A stretch of 64,000 nt of DNA from CBDCTM01 sp965222005 (GCA_965222005.1 OZ244935.1:3286001-3350000), one strand, 5' to 3'; shown: positions 9,953 to 19,180, counted from the first letter of the stretch. Notes: generated by a model not told the origin, from the sequence alone. Numbers and translations are program-made.

Positions 9953-9983
9953 CAAAGATTTGTGTAGGTGAAGGTACGGCAAA
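9953..9983 (-). promoter_or_regulatory. Promoter of the OMP-waaA-rfaE1 operon
   Basis: On the minus strand TTTG, 19 bases, then AATCTTTG: one mismatch to TAnnTTTG and exact spacing. The box ends three bases upstream of the ATG at 9950, so transcription would begin at or just inside the start codon. Confidence 0.55.
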
Positions 9984-10273
9984 AATGCCCGAGCTGGCGA
10001 AAATGGCGAACTATTCCCTTATTTACAAACGAAAATTTAGCAAAAGTCAGCTTTCAATGAACGAATTTATACTCTTTGGTAAACGAATAGTTTTCAAAAT
10101 CTATTTAAATTTAGCAAGCTTGTATATGTCTCAATAAAATATTTTTCTCAACTTTGCAGGGCTTGCCCCGGCCGATTTCAATGGAACAAAGCGGCCTTTT
10201 TGTACGTAAGGTCGAGTAGATCCAATTTTCCTGTTTTTATTGCTGTTAAAAAAAAGTATAAAAAATTGATTCA
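9984..10273. other. Divergent intergenic region
   Basis: About 290 bases between the leftward lipopolysaccharide operon and the rightward UDP-glucuronate decarboxylase gene. It is AT-rich. A -7-like CAACTTTG near 10151-10158 points right but has no TTTG at the proper distance. No open frame or RNA was recognised. Confidence 0.4.
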
Positions 10274-11227
10274 ATGAAAAGAATTTTGATTACCGGCGCT
10301 GCCGGTTTTTTAGGCTCTCATTTGTGCGATCGCTTCATCAAAGAAGGTTATCAGGTGATCGGAATGGATAATTTGCTTACGGGCAATCTGGGCAATATAG
10401 AGCATCTATTTCCGCTCAGCGAGTTTGAATTTTATTATCACGATGTCACCAAATTTGTGCATGTGCCGGGCGAGCTGGACTACATCCTGCATTTTGCTTC
10501 GCCTGCCAGCCCGATCGACTACCTTCAAATGCCGATACAAACGATGAAGGTGGGAGCTTTGGGTACACACAATTTGCTGGGATTGGCCAAAGAGAAGAAA
10601 GCGCGCATACTGGTAGCTTCTACCTCCGAAGTATATGGCGACCCATTGGTGCATCCCCAAACGGAAGACTACTGGGGCAATGTCAATCCTATCGGGCCGA
10701 GGGGTGTTTATGATGAAGCTAAGCGATTTTTAGAGGCTATTACTATGGCCTATCATACTTATCATGGCCTGGAAACGCGAATTATTCGGATATTCAATAC
10801 TTACGGGCCGCGGATGCGCGTCAATGACGGACGGGTGCTTCCTGCATTTTTCTCTCAAGCGATCCGCGGGGAAGGGCTTACCGTTTTTGGCGATGGCTCA
10901 CAAACCCGCTCCTTTTGCTATGTGGATGACCTGATAGAAGGTATCTATCGCCTCCTGATGAGTGATTACAGCCAGCCTGTCAACATTGGAAATCCTTCAG
11001 AAATAACAATCAAAGAATTTGGAGAAGAGGTGCTGGCCCTGGTAGGCAATCCGGATGCGCATCTCGTTTATCGCGAGCTGCCACAGGATGATCCCAAGCA
11101 GCGCCGCCCGGATATTAGCAGGGCAAAGGAAATATTGGGTTGGGAGCCGCAGGTGGATCGTGCGGAAGGTTTGAAAAGGACGTATGAATATTTTAAACAG
11201 ATAGTGCAGCCGGTGAGTAAGGTGTAG
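10274..11227 (+). CDS. UDP-glucuronate decarboxylase-like SDR epimerase
   Basis: Extended short-chain dehydrogenase, 317 residues. NAD-binding motif GAAGFLGSH lies at residues 8-16. The phrase DYILHFASPASPIDY is diagnostic of UDP-xylose synthases (UXS), which convert UDP-glucuronate to UDP-xylose for surface polysaccharide. STSEVYGDP supplies the Ser/Thr, and GVYDEAKRF the catalytic Tyr-x3-Lys near residue 150. RIFNTYGPRMRVNDGRVLPAF and GDGSQTRSFCYVDDLIEG also match the family. It lies 72 bp before rfbB, so the pair probably supplies nucleotide sugars for O-antigen or capsule. Confusion with a generic NAD-dependent epimerase is possible, but the ASPASP segment favours UXS. Confidence 0.88.
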   Translation: MKRILITGAAGFLGSHLCDRFIKEGYQVIGMDNLLTGNLGNIEHLFPLSEFEFYYHDVTKFVHVPGELDYILHFASPASPIDYLQMPIQTMKVGALGTHNLLGLAKEKKARILVASTSEVYGDPLVHPQTEDYWGNVNPIGPRGVYDEAKRFLEAITMAYHTYHGLETRIIRIFNTYGPRMRVNDGRVLPAFFSQAIRGEGLTVFGDGSQTRSFCYVDDLIEGIYRLLMSDYSQPVNIGNPSEITIKEFGEEVLALVGNPDAHLVYRELPQDDPKQRRPDISRAKEILGWEPQVDRAEGLKRTYEYFKQIVQPVSKV

Positions 11228-11273
11228 TTGATGAGTTGATGAGTTGATGAGTTGATGAGTTGTTGAGTTGTTG
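11226..11273 (+). repeat. Six tandem 8 bp repeats
   Basis: Four perfect copies of AGTTGATG are followed by two of AGTTGTTG. The array begins inside the stop codon of the decarboxylase gene and fills most of the 72 bp gap before rfbB. Confidence 0.9.
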
Positions 11274-11299
11274 TAATTTTTTTTAATAAACAATTTTTG

Positions 11300-12367
11300 A
11301 TGGATTATAAACGAACGCTTTTGATAACGGGAGGTGCGGGCTTTATCGGTTCGCATTTGGTACGCTTGCTGGTCAATAAGTACCCGGAATATCACATTGT
11401 CAACCTGGACGCACTGACGTATGCAGGCAATCTGGAGAACCTCAAAGATGTAGAGCATTTGCCGAATTACAGCTTTGAAAAAGGGGACATTGTAGATGAT
11501 CGCTATTTGGATGAGTTGTTTGGTCGTTATGCTTTTGATGGCATCATCCATCTGGCTGCTGAGTCGCACGTCGATCGGTCGATTGCCGATCCGATGGCTT
11601 TTATCAAGACCAATATCATCGGCACAGTCAATTTGCTCAATGCGGCACGAAATCAGTGGGATGACCAATTTGAGGGCAAACGCTTTTACCATGTCTCCAC
11701 GGATGAGGTTTACGGCAGCCTGGGAGAAACGGGTTTGTTTACTGAAGAAACTTCTTACGACCCGCGCTCGCCCTATTCTGCCTCCAAGGCCAGCTCCGAC
11801 CATCTGGTGCGCGCCTATGGCCATACCTACGGATTGCCGGTAGTGCTGTCCAATTGCTCTAACAACTATGGCCCCAACCAGTTTCCCGAAAAGCTGTTGC
11901 CGCTGTTTATTCACAATATTGCCCATGAAAAGCCGCTTCCGGTTTATGGCGATGGCAAATATACCCGCGATTGGTTGTGGGTGAAGGATCATGCCAGCGC
12001 CATCGATCTGATTTATCATCAGGGTAAGGATGGCGAAACTTACAACATTGGCGGACATAATGAGTGGAAAAATATCGACCTGATCCATTTGCTCTGTAAG
12101 GTTATGGATGAAAAGCTGGGCCGCGAGTCGGGCTCTTCCGCTCAGCTTATCACTTTTATCAAAGACCGGCCCGGCCATGACCGCCGCTACGCCATCGATG
12201 CCGGTAAGCTTCAACGCGAGCTGGGCTGGAAGCCTTCATTGCAAATGGAAGAAGGGCTTAATCTTACAGTGGATTGGTACCTTAGCAATGAGACTTGGCT
12301 CGATAATGTTACTTCCGGAAATTATCAGGCGTATTACGAACAGCAGTATGGCAAGGGGGTGAGTTAG
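11300..12367 (+). CDS. rfbB: dTDP-glucose 4,6-dehydratase
   Basis: Converts dTDP-glucose to dTDP-4-keto-6-deoxyglucose, the entry step to dTDP-rhamnose and other deoxysugars. The protein has the NAD motif GGAGFIGSH near the start, HLAAESHVDRSI (residues ~80-91), STDEVYG with the catalytic Asp-Glu pair that separates dehydratases from epimerases, and SPYSASKASSDHLV with Tyr-x3-Lys. NCSNNYGPNQFPEKLLP and GDGKYTRDWLWVKDH are also family signatures. Start chosen at the ATG at 11300; a TTG just before it would add one residue. Downstream rfbA, rfbC and rfbD are not here; the next gene converges from the other side 11 bp away. Confidence 0.95.
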   Translation: MDYKRTLLITGGAGFIGSHLVRLLVNKYPEYHIVNLDALTYAGNLENLKDVEHLPNYSFEKGDIVDDRYLDELFGRYAFDGIIHLAAESHVDRSIADPMAFIKTNIIGTVNLLNAARNQWDDQFEGKRFYHVSTDEVYGSLGETGLFTEETSYDPRSPYSASKASSDHLVRAYGHTYGLPVVLSNCSNNYGPNQFPEKLLPLFIHNIAHEKPLPVYGDGKYTRDWLWVKDHASAIDLIYHQGKDGETYNIGGHNEWKNIDLIHLLCKVMDEKLGRESGSSAQLITFIKDRPGHDRRYAIDAGKLQRELGWKPSLQMEEGLNLTVDWYLSNETWLDNVTSGNYQAYYEQQYGKGVS

Positions 12368-12378
12368 CCGTCATACTA

Positions 12379-14787
12379 CTATTTGACAAAACGCCCGCTT
12401 ATCATAGCTGCCGAATTGCTTGATTGGATAGTGTAAAAATACATCCCTCCAGGCCATTGACTGGCAGGTAAAAGAACACGCTGCTCCTGTTCAGCTTCCG
12501 ATTGGCCATCTACTGTGTACATCAATTTGCCTTCCACACTAAAGACACTTAGCTGATAGTTGCTATCCTGAAATTGCTGAAAGACGATCACTTCATCAAG
12601 GCCTTCTGAATAGGAATAGTGTGTTTGCTGATAGGCAGGAATAAATACAGCTTCGGTACCCAATCTTTCCTGGTGGCCATCAAAATCCTGTTGCCAGAGC
12701 TGGAAGTAATTCCAACCGGAAGGTAAGTCTTTTACAACTTTTTGATAGGTGAAAACAGTATGGCTATTCCCCCGACCTGCTACATGTGCAATAGGCTCAA
12801 ATTGATTAGATTGGTGTGCATGTTGGATAAAAAAGAAATCGTTGTTGATCTCGGTTGCTGTTTTCCAATCTAAAAGCACATCTCGGTTGGCTACTTTACG
12901 TGCTGTAAAGTGGACCAACTCAACCGGAAGGCTTTGCAAATAGTAGGTTATGGCATCGTTGACTTTAGCCATTCCGAAGCCAGTGCCAAAGTCAAAGCCA
13001 GGGTCGGGGCCAGGTGTATTGGGATCGTCCATATCTTCGGCGGTTGCCGAATAAGTATCCATTATATCAGCTCTGGTGCTGGCACCGGCATTGAGCAGGA
13101 GTGCAGTAGCGGCGGCGATGTGCGGTGTAGCTGCTGAGGTGCCGGCAAAATTTGGATGAGTATCTGCGTCCTGAGGAATGTCCACACCAAAGAAACTGGT
13201 GTTGCCTTTATCGGGTCCTACAATTTCAGGTTTTTGGCGTTGTACCGATGTGATAGGATTACCAATTTTGTCGAAAAGAATGGGTGTGCCGCCTGTTGAG
13301 GAGTAGCAGTTGATAGTTGTATTGGAAGCACCATAGGGTACAGTATTATAGAAAGCCGCTGCGCCGACTGCAATGGCTTTTTCAGCATTGGCCTGTCCTA
13401 TACAGGTACTGCTATTGGTGGCATATTCATCGATAGTGACATTACAAAAGGGGTTGTAAATTATATATTTAAAGAAATTTGGAGGGGCATCGCTTATGTT
13501 TTGATAATAAGCAATGGCAATTTGAAAAGTAGTATTTCCTGAGCCCACAGGATTTGTAAATGAAAAAATGGCTTCATAGGCATGACCAGTATCAATATTA
13601 TCGTCATCCCCTCTTGCTACTATTTTATTATTCAGTCCTCCGGGGCGGGTAGGATCAAGCAAAAATAAATCCAGATCATTGGTAACGGTACCGACATTAT
13701 TAGGAAGCGTAGTCCAGGGTTCGTCCCATTGAAGGACAATTGTAATCGTTCTGCCTTCCGGTATGGTAATATCCTGGAAGAGATCTTCATTGGCGGAGTC
13801 AGGGTCGAAGTCGTGCAATTGGGTATTGCCATTACTGTTGGAATTGAAGCCGGGATATTCATAAGACCTGCTACCCATATTACCAGAAGCCGAAAAATAT
13901 AGCGCACCATTAATAGCAGCCGTATCAGCCGCCTGGGCTAGTAAGCCGTCCTGAAAATAAGGGACATTGACGTAGCCTACGTCATCCATAATAATATGGC
14001 AACCTGCTATGCGTAGCTGATTAATGGCATTAGCCATCGCTGCTCTGCCGCCTTTGCCGGTGTAGAATAGTATTTCGGCGCCGGGAGCTATATCGTGAAC
14101 TATTTCAGCCATGGCGCGGCCTTCATCGCCTACTGCGCTGGAGCCACTGTATTCCATCAGTACATTGACGGGTGTGAGAAAGCCGTTAGGGTTGCCTGGG
14201 CCGGGCAGTTCACCGGCTGCAATTGCTGTGGCTTCTCCAGTTCCTATATTATAACTATCCGAGATGATCCCTATTTTAATACCACTCCCGTTGAAGCCAT
14301 GTACTTGCCGGGCCAGCTCGCTGATCTGCGCTGTGTCGCCTTGTGTATCTACATTTCCAATATGTGTGATAGACATTGCGGGCGTGGCCAGTCGGAGGTG
14401 CTGTAAATTACCGAGCCGCGGGATATCGCTAATTTTTAATCTGCCAGAGATCAAATTGGCGTAGGTAGCTATAAGCTCGAAATTAAGCTGGTTCAATTCG
14501 CTGAGCAAATTTTTCACTGAGCCGGCGGCAACAAAATCGATAGCGATATAATCATTGTCAAAATCAAAAAAAGGATAGCTGGATGAAAAGTTTGGTGCTA
14601 CGTTGTCAGTTGCATTTCGAACCGATTGATCTTTGTACAATTGCATTAATTGTTTGCTGAGCTTGGCGTTGTGATTGTTTTCAATTTTCTGGAAATGTTG
14701 TTGAGGAGCAGCATTTTGAGCAACAATATTTAGTGGATTGTAAATGGTGAAAAACACCAGTAGCAGGGGAGTACAAAAGGTTTTCAT
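12379..14787 (-). CDS. Subtilisin-like (S8) protease with T9SS type A sorting domain
   Basis: Secreted, 802 residues. A signal peptide (cleavage near IVAQ-NA, residue ~24) is followed by a propeptide-like region. The catalytic domain begins at GIKIGIISDSYN with Asp177. The oxyanion Asn is N303 in FSASGNMG, and the nucleophile is Ser551 in GTSAATPHIAAATALLL. At the place of the usual HGTxVAG block the sequence is DEGRAMAEIV, so the His may be replaced by Glu222; a His lies nine residues later (VHDIAPGAE). An insert of ~150 residues precedes the Ser. The C-terminus is a sorting domain ending AAMISGRFVK. No promoter is evident upstream; an IS inserted 76 bp before the start may have displaced it. 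Confidence 0.85.
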   Translation of the reverse strand: MKTFCTPLLLVFFTIYNPLNIVAQNAAPQQHFQKIENNHNAKLSKQLMQLYKDQSVRNATDNVAPNFSSSYPFFDFDNDYIAIDFVAAGSVKNLLSELNQLNFELIATYANLISGRLKISDIPRLGNLQHLRLATPAMSITHIGNVDTQGDTAQISELARQVHGFNGSGIKIGIISDSYNIGTGEATAIAAGELPGPGNPNGFLTPVNVLMEYSGSSAVGDEGRAMAEIVHDIAPGAEILFYTGKGGRAAMANAINQLRIAGCHIIMDDVGYVNVPYFQDGLLAQAADTAAINGALYFSASGNMGSRSYEYPGFNSNSNGNTQLHDFDPDSANEDLFQDITIPEGRTITIVLQWDEPWTTLPNNVGTVTNDLDLFLLDPTRPGGLNNKIVARGDDDNIDTGHAYEAIFSFTNPVGSGNTTFQIAIAYYQNISDAPPNFFKYIIYNPFCNVTIDEYATNSSTCIGQANAEKAIAVGAAAFYNTVPYGASNTTINCYSSTGGTPILFDKIGNPITSVQRQKPEIVGPDKGNTSFFGVDIPQDADTHPNFAGTSAATPHIAAATALLLNAGASTRADIMDTYSATAEDMDDPNTPGPDPGFDFGTGFGMAKVNDAITYYLQSLPVELVHFTARKVANRDVLLDWKTATEINNDFFFIQHAHQSNQFEPIAHVAGRGNSHTVFTYQKVVKDLPSGWNYFQLWQQDFDGHQERLGTEAVFIPAYQQTHYSYSEGLDEVIVFQQFQDSNYQLSVFSVEGKLMYTVDGQSEAEQEQRVLLPASQWPGGMYFYTIQSSNSAAMISGRFVK

Positions 14788-14855
14788 ATGGTTTGGTTTG
14801 AGTATGTATGAAGTTGAATATCGACTTACTTACTGTTAGAAAGTAGCATAAGGGG

Positions 14856-14862
14856 GTTCTAT
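14856..14862 (+). repeat. Left target-site duplication of the 14.9 kb IS
   Basis: GTTCTAT directly abuts the left inverted repeat and is repeated exactly at 16494-16500. Confidence 0.85.
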
Positions 14863-16493
14863 TTAGACTTTGGACGAAAACGGAAGCATCTCCAACATAA
14901 ATGTTAGGTCAAAATCCCGGATAGATTCGAAGTCTTTTATGCGACTTTCTTGTTATTGCGCTTATTAGAGGTCTTTTTTACGACCTTATATCGAGTTCTT
15001 TGAATTTGTGTTTCGCCTTTTTGTCTCGGCCTACCTTTTTTGGACTTTAGCGGTTTGAATGGGTTTTGTTCAAAAGTCAAAAAAAGTGATTCGGCAGCAT
15101 GCCATGTCTGTGCAATAGACAATCTATGTCCGCTGTCAGGCTGTTGATTTTGGGGTAGGTACTTTCGCCATTCTCTTGGACGAAAGTCCGCTTCGTCACT
15201 TGCGATGTAAAGTAGCCAAACAGTTAGTTGATAAATCAACAACCAATTGTCAAAATGTTCTAGTACAGGAGTTTGCAGTTTATCAATCATCAACCGTTGC
15301 TTGGCAAATCGAAGACTTGGTTCGATATCATAACGTTTACGATAAGTATGATATCCTTCGGGAGTGGTTACTTCATTTTTCCGTTTACCGCTAAGAGCTA
15401 CAAACATGTCTCGACTAAATATCGCTTTTCCCGTTTCAGCATCCCGAACTTTAACAGCTAAAATGTCCATTGGCTTGTCTTTCATGTTGTGGCCATTTTT
15501 AGATCGAATCAGCATATTGTTCCATCGGAATATTTGAACAACAATCTTTCTACCTTTTTTTGTTGTTGCCTCCAGCTCAAAAAAATCGTTATGAGGAACT
15601 TCAAAAATAGATTGTTGATATACTGTATAGGGCTGTTTTGTTTTAGGATGCTTTTTGTAGCTTTTGTTCCTGCTCTCTGAAATCAGGTAAAGTTTTTGAT
15701 TGTAAATTTTGGGTGCTCCTTTACTTTGGATCGAAGGGGCTTTACCTGTACCAGTCCATACCTTCATGCCTGATTTTAAGCGGGCAATACTGACCAGATC
15801 ATCATATTTAAATGCCTCGGCCAAATAAGCACCATTGCCGTATTTACTATCTAATGTATTGAGGCATAGCTTCTGGCCCAAATCCAAGTGAGGATGGTTG
15901 AGCAATTCTTCCAGTTGCTCCAACGCTGTTTGAGAAGCGGTTTTGTTGATCGCAACACGGGATATACTAAGAGGTAAACTCCAATTGGTACCTCCATCGG
16001 ATAAATTAATAAGGGATACTTCATAGCCAATACCCAACGGTTTGTTGCCCTTGATCACATTGTTTGGTATAGCTATATAGGTTCGACCTTCCAGTGTGTC
16101 CGAATGGGGCTTTTGTATTGGTGTAGTATCGGTTTGTAATAATACTCGACCTGTGTCTTCCACTGCTGGTGAATAATAAGCATAACAGAGCGATTGAAAG
16201 AATTTTCGAACTTTACCATACTCTTCTTCATTCCGCGAAAGGTTACTTACTACCTTACTTATACTACCATACTTATAATGGTACAGAGGCGAAAGACTTA
16301 ATTCAGTCGGAGATTTTGCTCCTTTATACGAGGATAATGCCATGATTAAATTGGTCGTTGCTCGACTACGACGTATCTTTGAATATAAAATTTCATGGCA
16401 GAACAGATTGCTTCTTGTTATTGTTTGCATAAAAACAAGATAATCGCTGTTCTGCCTTTTTCATAATCGACATCTTTTTCGTCCAAAGTCTAA
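14863..16493. mobile_element. Complete insertion sequence, 1631 bp
   Basis: Perfect 18 bp terminal inverted repeats, TTAGACTTTGGACGAAAA at 14863-14880 and its complement at 16476-16493, are flanked by 7 bp direct repeats GTTCTAT (14856-14862, 16494-16500). It carries one intact transposase gene on the minus strand. Intact ends and a perfect duplication indicate a recent insertion, between the S8 protease promoter region and the 3' side of pgk. Confidence 0.92.
14937..16430 (-). CDS. DDE transposase of the 1631 bp IS (IS4-like)
   Basis: Transposase of 497 residues filling almost the whole element. VLLQTDTTPIQKPHSDTLEGR near residue 97 fits the first catalytic Asp, LNTLDSKYGNGAYLAEA the second, and YDIEPSLRFAKQRLMIDKLQTP near residue 385 the Y-x2-R-x3-E-x6-K-like block with the catalytic Glu, the pattern of IS4-type DDE enzymes. 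The C-terminus is basic (KKGRPRQKGETQ, KKTSNKRNNKK). The frame is intact, so the element may be active. The exact IS group was not determined. Confidence 0.85.
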   Translation of the reverse strand: MQTITRSNLFCHEILYSKIRRSRATTNLIMALSSYKGAKSPTELSLSPLYHYKYGSISKVVSNLSRNEEEYGKVRKFFQSLCYAYYSPAVEDTGRVLLQTDTTPIQKPHSDTLEGRTYIAIPNNVIKGNKPLGIGYEVSLINLSDGGTNWSLPLSISRVAINKTASQTALEQLEELLNHPHLDLGQKLCLNTLDSKYGNGAYLAEAFKYDDLVSIARLKSGMKVWTGTGKAPSIQSKGAPKIYNQKLYLISESRNKSYKKHPKTKQPYTVYQQSIFEVPHNDFFELEATTKKGRKIVVQIFRWNNMLIRSKNGHNMKDKPMDILAVKVRDAETGKAIFSRDMFVALSGKRKNEVTTPEGYHTYRKRYDIEPSLRFAKQRLMIDKLQTPVLEHFDNWLLIYQLTVWLLYIASDEADFRPREWRKYLPQNQQPDSGHRLSIAQTWHAAESLFLTFEQNPFKPLKSKKGRPRQKGETQIQRTRYKVVKKTSNKRNNKKVA

Positions 16494-16500
16494 GTTCTAT
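16494..16500 (+). repeat. Right target-site duplication of the 14.9 kb IS
   Basis: GTTCTAT, identical to 14856-14862, immediately outside the right inverted repeat. Confidence 0.85.
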
Positions 16501-16585
16501 ATATCATTGCAATATATGAAAAATTAATAACAGCCAATTAGTAGGGAGAGACTCTTTTGGCTGGACGGGACGGTCAAGGTTTGGT

Positions 16586-17791
16586 CTATTCTTTCTCAAT
16601 AGCTGCTATACCTGGTAGGGTTTTGCCCTCTAGAAATTCGAGCATAGCGCCACCGCCTGTAGAAACATAACTAATGTGATCGGCAAGACCCATTTGATTG
16701 ACAGCAGCCACCGAATCACCTCCTCCCACCAGTGAGAAGGCTCCTTTTTTAGTGGCCTGAGCTACTGCTTTGGCAATGGCTTTGGTGCCTTTGGCGAAAG
16801 GCTTCATTTCAAATACCCCCATCGGGCCATTCCACAAAATGGTTGCACTGCTCTTAATAATCTGAGCAAAAGTTTTTTGTGCTTCCGGGCCAATATCGAG
16901 GCCCATCCAGTCTTTTCGGATACGATGGCTGGGCTTGATTTCCCGTTTGGCTCTGGCATCAAATCGGTCAGCAATTACAGAATCTTTGGGTAGATGGATG
17001 TGCGTATTTTTTTTTGTGGCTTTAACCAACAAACGCCCCGCCAGTTTTATTTTATTCTCTTCCACCAATGATGCACCGGTTTTTCCTCCCTGGGCTTTTA
17101 TAAATGTATAAGCCATTCCACCACCCACAATGATGTGGTCAGCCAGATCAATAAGCTTTTCAAGTAAAGTGATTTTATCTGATACTTTTGCTCCTCCGAC
17201 GATAGCAGTTAGGGGGCGTTGTGGATTGTTGAGAATACGACTGGCATTTTCGATTTCAGCTTCCATCAGCAGGCCAAATGCTTTTTTGCCTTTCTTAAAA
17301 AATCGGGCAATAGTTGCAGTTGAGGCATGCTCACGGTGGGCAGTACCAAAAGCATCGTTGATATACAAATCAGCCAGGCTGGCCATTTGTTTGGCCAGTG
17401 CTGGATCCCCTTTAGTCTCGCCGGGCATAAAGCGCGTGTTTTCCAAAAGCAAAACCTCGCCGGGTTTCAGGGCTTTGGCCATCTTGCGGGCAGGTTGGCC
17501 AACAGTTTGCGCACAAAAGTGCGTTTTTTTGCGGAGCAACCGATTGAGCCGCGGCTGAATATTCTGGAAGCTAAATTTTGGAATATCTATACTGCCATCT
17601 TCTTTTAATTTCCTTAGCGGTCGCCCTAGATGAGACATCAGGATAACGGCACCGCCGCCTTTCAGTGCTTTTCGGATAGTAGGCAAAGCAGCCCGGATGC
17701 GTGTATCATCAGTGACTTTGCCTTGCTCATTGATCGGGACATTGAAATCGACCCGAATAAGTACTTTTTTGTTTTTAAAGTTGAGGTCCAT
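16586..17791 (-). CDS. pgk: Phosphoglycerate kinase
   Basis: Transfers phosphate from 1,3-bisphosphoglycerate to ADP in glycolysis (cytosol). The N-terminal signature VLIRVDFNVPINEQGKVTDD is clear, then MSHLGRP, LLENTRF, and the substrate-binding EHAS. The nucleotide-binding glycine stretch is VGGGDSVAAV near residue 365, followed by YVSTGGGAMLEFLEGK. At 401 residues the length is normal. It lies 62 bp downstream of gap on the same strand, so the two form the usual glycolytic pair. The protein is unusually rich in Lys (KKKTH, KKGKKAFG). Confidence 0.97.
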   Translation of the reverse strand: MDLNFKNKKVLIRVDFNVPINEQGKVTDDTRIRAALPTIRKALKGGGAVILMSHLGRPLRKLKEDGSIDIPKFSFQNIQPRLNRLLRKKTHFCAQTVGQPARKMAKALKPGEVLLLENTRFMPGETKGDPALAKQMASLADLYINDAFGTAHREHASTATIARFFKKGKKAFGLLMEAEIENASRILNNPQRPLTAIVGGAKVSDKITLLEKLIDLADHIIVGGGMAYTFIKAQGGKTGASLVEENKIKLAGRLLVKATKKNTHIHLPKDSVIADRFDARAKREIKPSHRIRKDWMGLDIGPEAQKTFAQIIKSSATILWNGPMGVFEMKPFAKGTKAIAKAVAQATKKGAFSLVGGGDSVAAVNQMGLADHISYVSTGGGAMLEFLEGKTLPGIAAIEKE

Positions 17792-17853
17792 GTTTTGGTC
17801 AAGGTGATTGATTGTACTAGTCTCTTAAATAAGCCTCTGTCTACCGTAAATCA

Positions 17854-18873
17854 TCAACTTATAACTGCCGGCTCCGGCAAGCGAGCTACCATAAGCGCCA
17901 GATCAGCCAGGCGAGCCGAATAGCCCGCTTCGTTGTCGTACCAGCTAATCACTTTCAACATCCGGCCGCTTGCCCGTGTCATTGGAGCATCAAATATCGA
18001 AGAGTGAGGGTTGCCTACAATATCACTTGAAACCAGGGGGTCTTCAGAGTAATATAAAACCCCTTTCAGTTCCTGCTGAGCAATGACTTTAAATTTTTCA
18101 TTGACCTGTTCTACTCCTACTTCTTTATTTACAATGCAATCCAGTTCGATAAGTGATCCAGTAACAACAGGGACACGGATAGCCATAGCATCCATTTTAC
18201 CTTTGATAGCCGGATATACCAATTCGGTAGCCTTGCCAGCCCCTGTGGTAGTAGGCACAATATTAATTGCTGCCGCCCTTGCCCGGCGCATATCTTTATG
18301 TGGCCCATCTTGCAGATTTTGAGAAGAGGTATAGGCATGAATAGTAGTCATGGTACCTTGCTCAAATCCCCAGGCTTCATCAATGATCTTCACTATTGGT
18401 GCCAGGCAATTGGTGGTGCAAGAAGCATTGGAGAAGATAGTATTAGCTGTATCTAATTCACTATCATTAACACCAATCACGATGGTCTGTACATCGTCAC
18501 TTTTAGCTGGGGCAGAAATCACTACTCGTTTGGCACCAGCCTTCAGGTGGAGGCTAGCCTTTTTCTTTGTACGAAAAACCCCAGTACATTCTAACACAAC
18601 ATCAACGCCTAGTTTTTTCCATGGTAGAGCGGATGGATCTTTCTCAGTAAAAGCATGCAATTGCTTACCATTGATTGTGATAGATTGCTCATCAGCTATT
18701 ACTTCTCCTAGAAAAGTTCCCTGAGCCGAATCATATTTGAACAAATGAGCGAGCATTGTATTGTTGGTAAGATCGTTGATAGCTACCACTTCTACATCTG
18801 TCCTACCAAGCAGGTTACGTAAAGTCAGTCTCCCGATGCGGCCGAAACCATTAATTGCAATTTTTTTGATCAT
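17854..18873 (-). CDS. gap: Glyceraldehyde-3-phosphate dehydrogenase, type I
   Basis: Oxidises and phosphorylates glyceraldehyde 3-phosphate with NAD, making the substrate of the adjacent pgk product. The start MIKKIAINGFGRIGRLTLRN holds the Rossmann glycine motif; the catalytic Cys lies in SNASCTTNCLAP near residue 155. The start is placed at 18873 (339 residues); an in-frame ATG at 18933 would add 20 residues that do not resemble the family. Upstream of the start, TACCTTTC near 18900 is one base off the -7 consensus. The C-terminal YDNEAGYSARLADLALM is typical. Confidence 0.97.
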   Translation of the reverse strand: MIKKIAINGFGRIGRLTLRNLLGRTDVEVVAINDLTNNTMLAHLFKYDSAQGTFLGEVIADEQSITINGKQLHAFTEKDPSALPWKKLGVDVVLECTGVFRTKKKASLHLKAGAKRVVISAPAKSDDVQTIVIGVNDSELDTANTIFSNASCTTNCLAPIVKIIDEAWGFEQGTMTTIHAYTSSQNLQDGPHKDMRRARAAAINIVPTTTGAGKATELVYPAIKGKMDAMAIRVPVVTGSLIELDCIVNKEVGVEQVNEKFKVIAQQELKGVLYYSEDPLVSSDIVGNPHSSIFDAPMTRASGRMLKVISWYDNEAGYSARLADLALMVARLPEPAVIS

Positions 18874-19042
18874 AACAATTTGATTATTTAGTGAATCGAA
18901 AGGTAGAAAATATGTGTTGTAAGCAATACACAATACAACGTTTTTTTAGTATAAAAGTTTGTTGGAACCTAAGTAACCATTTTTTACCGATAAATGGGGC
19001 GAGCATAAAAGAGAGTAGTCAGAAAAAAATTGAATAAATGTA

Positions 19043-19073
19043 TTGACAATTTGGGAGGGGTCGCCTATATTTG
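19043..19073 (+). promoter_or_regulatory. Promoter of tRNA-Glu
   Basis: TTG at 19043-19045 and a perfect -7 box TATATTTG at 19066-19073, separated by 20 bases. Transcription would start near 19080, leaving a leader of about 105 nt before the tRNA. Confidence 0.65.
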
Positions 19074-19146
19074 CACTGCTTTTGACGAAAGGCAGCTCAT
19101 AACGATTGATTTTCCGACCTGATGACGCAGAAATGGGTACGAATAA

Positions 19147-19180
19147 GGATTTGGATGTGAAAACATTTACACCCAAATCC
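19147..19180 (+). other. Hairpin in the tRNA-Glu leader
   Basis: GGATTTGG (19147-19154) pairs perfectly with CCAAATCC (19173-19180), with extra GTG/CAC pairing inside. It ends five bases before the tRNA. It may serve as a processing or antitermination element; no T-run follows, so it is not a simple terminator. Confidence 0.5.
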
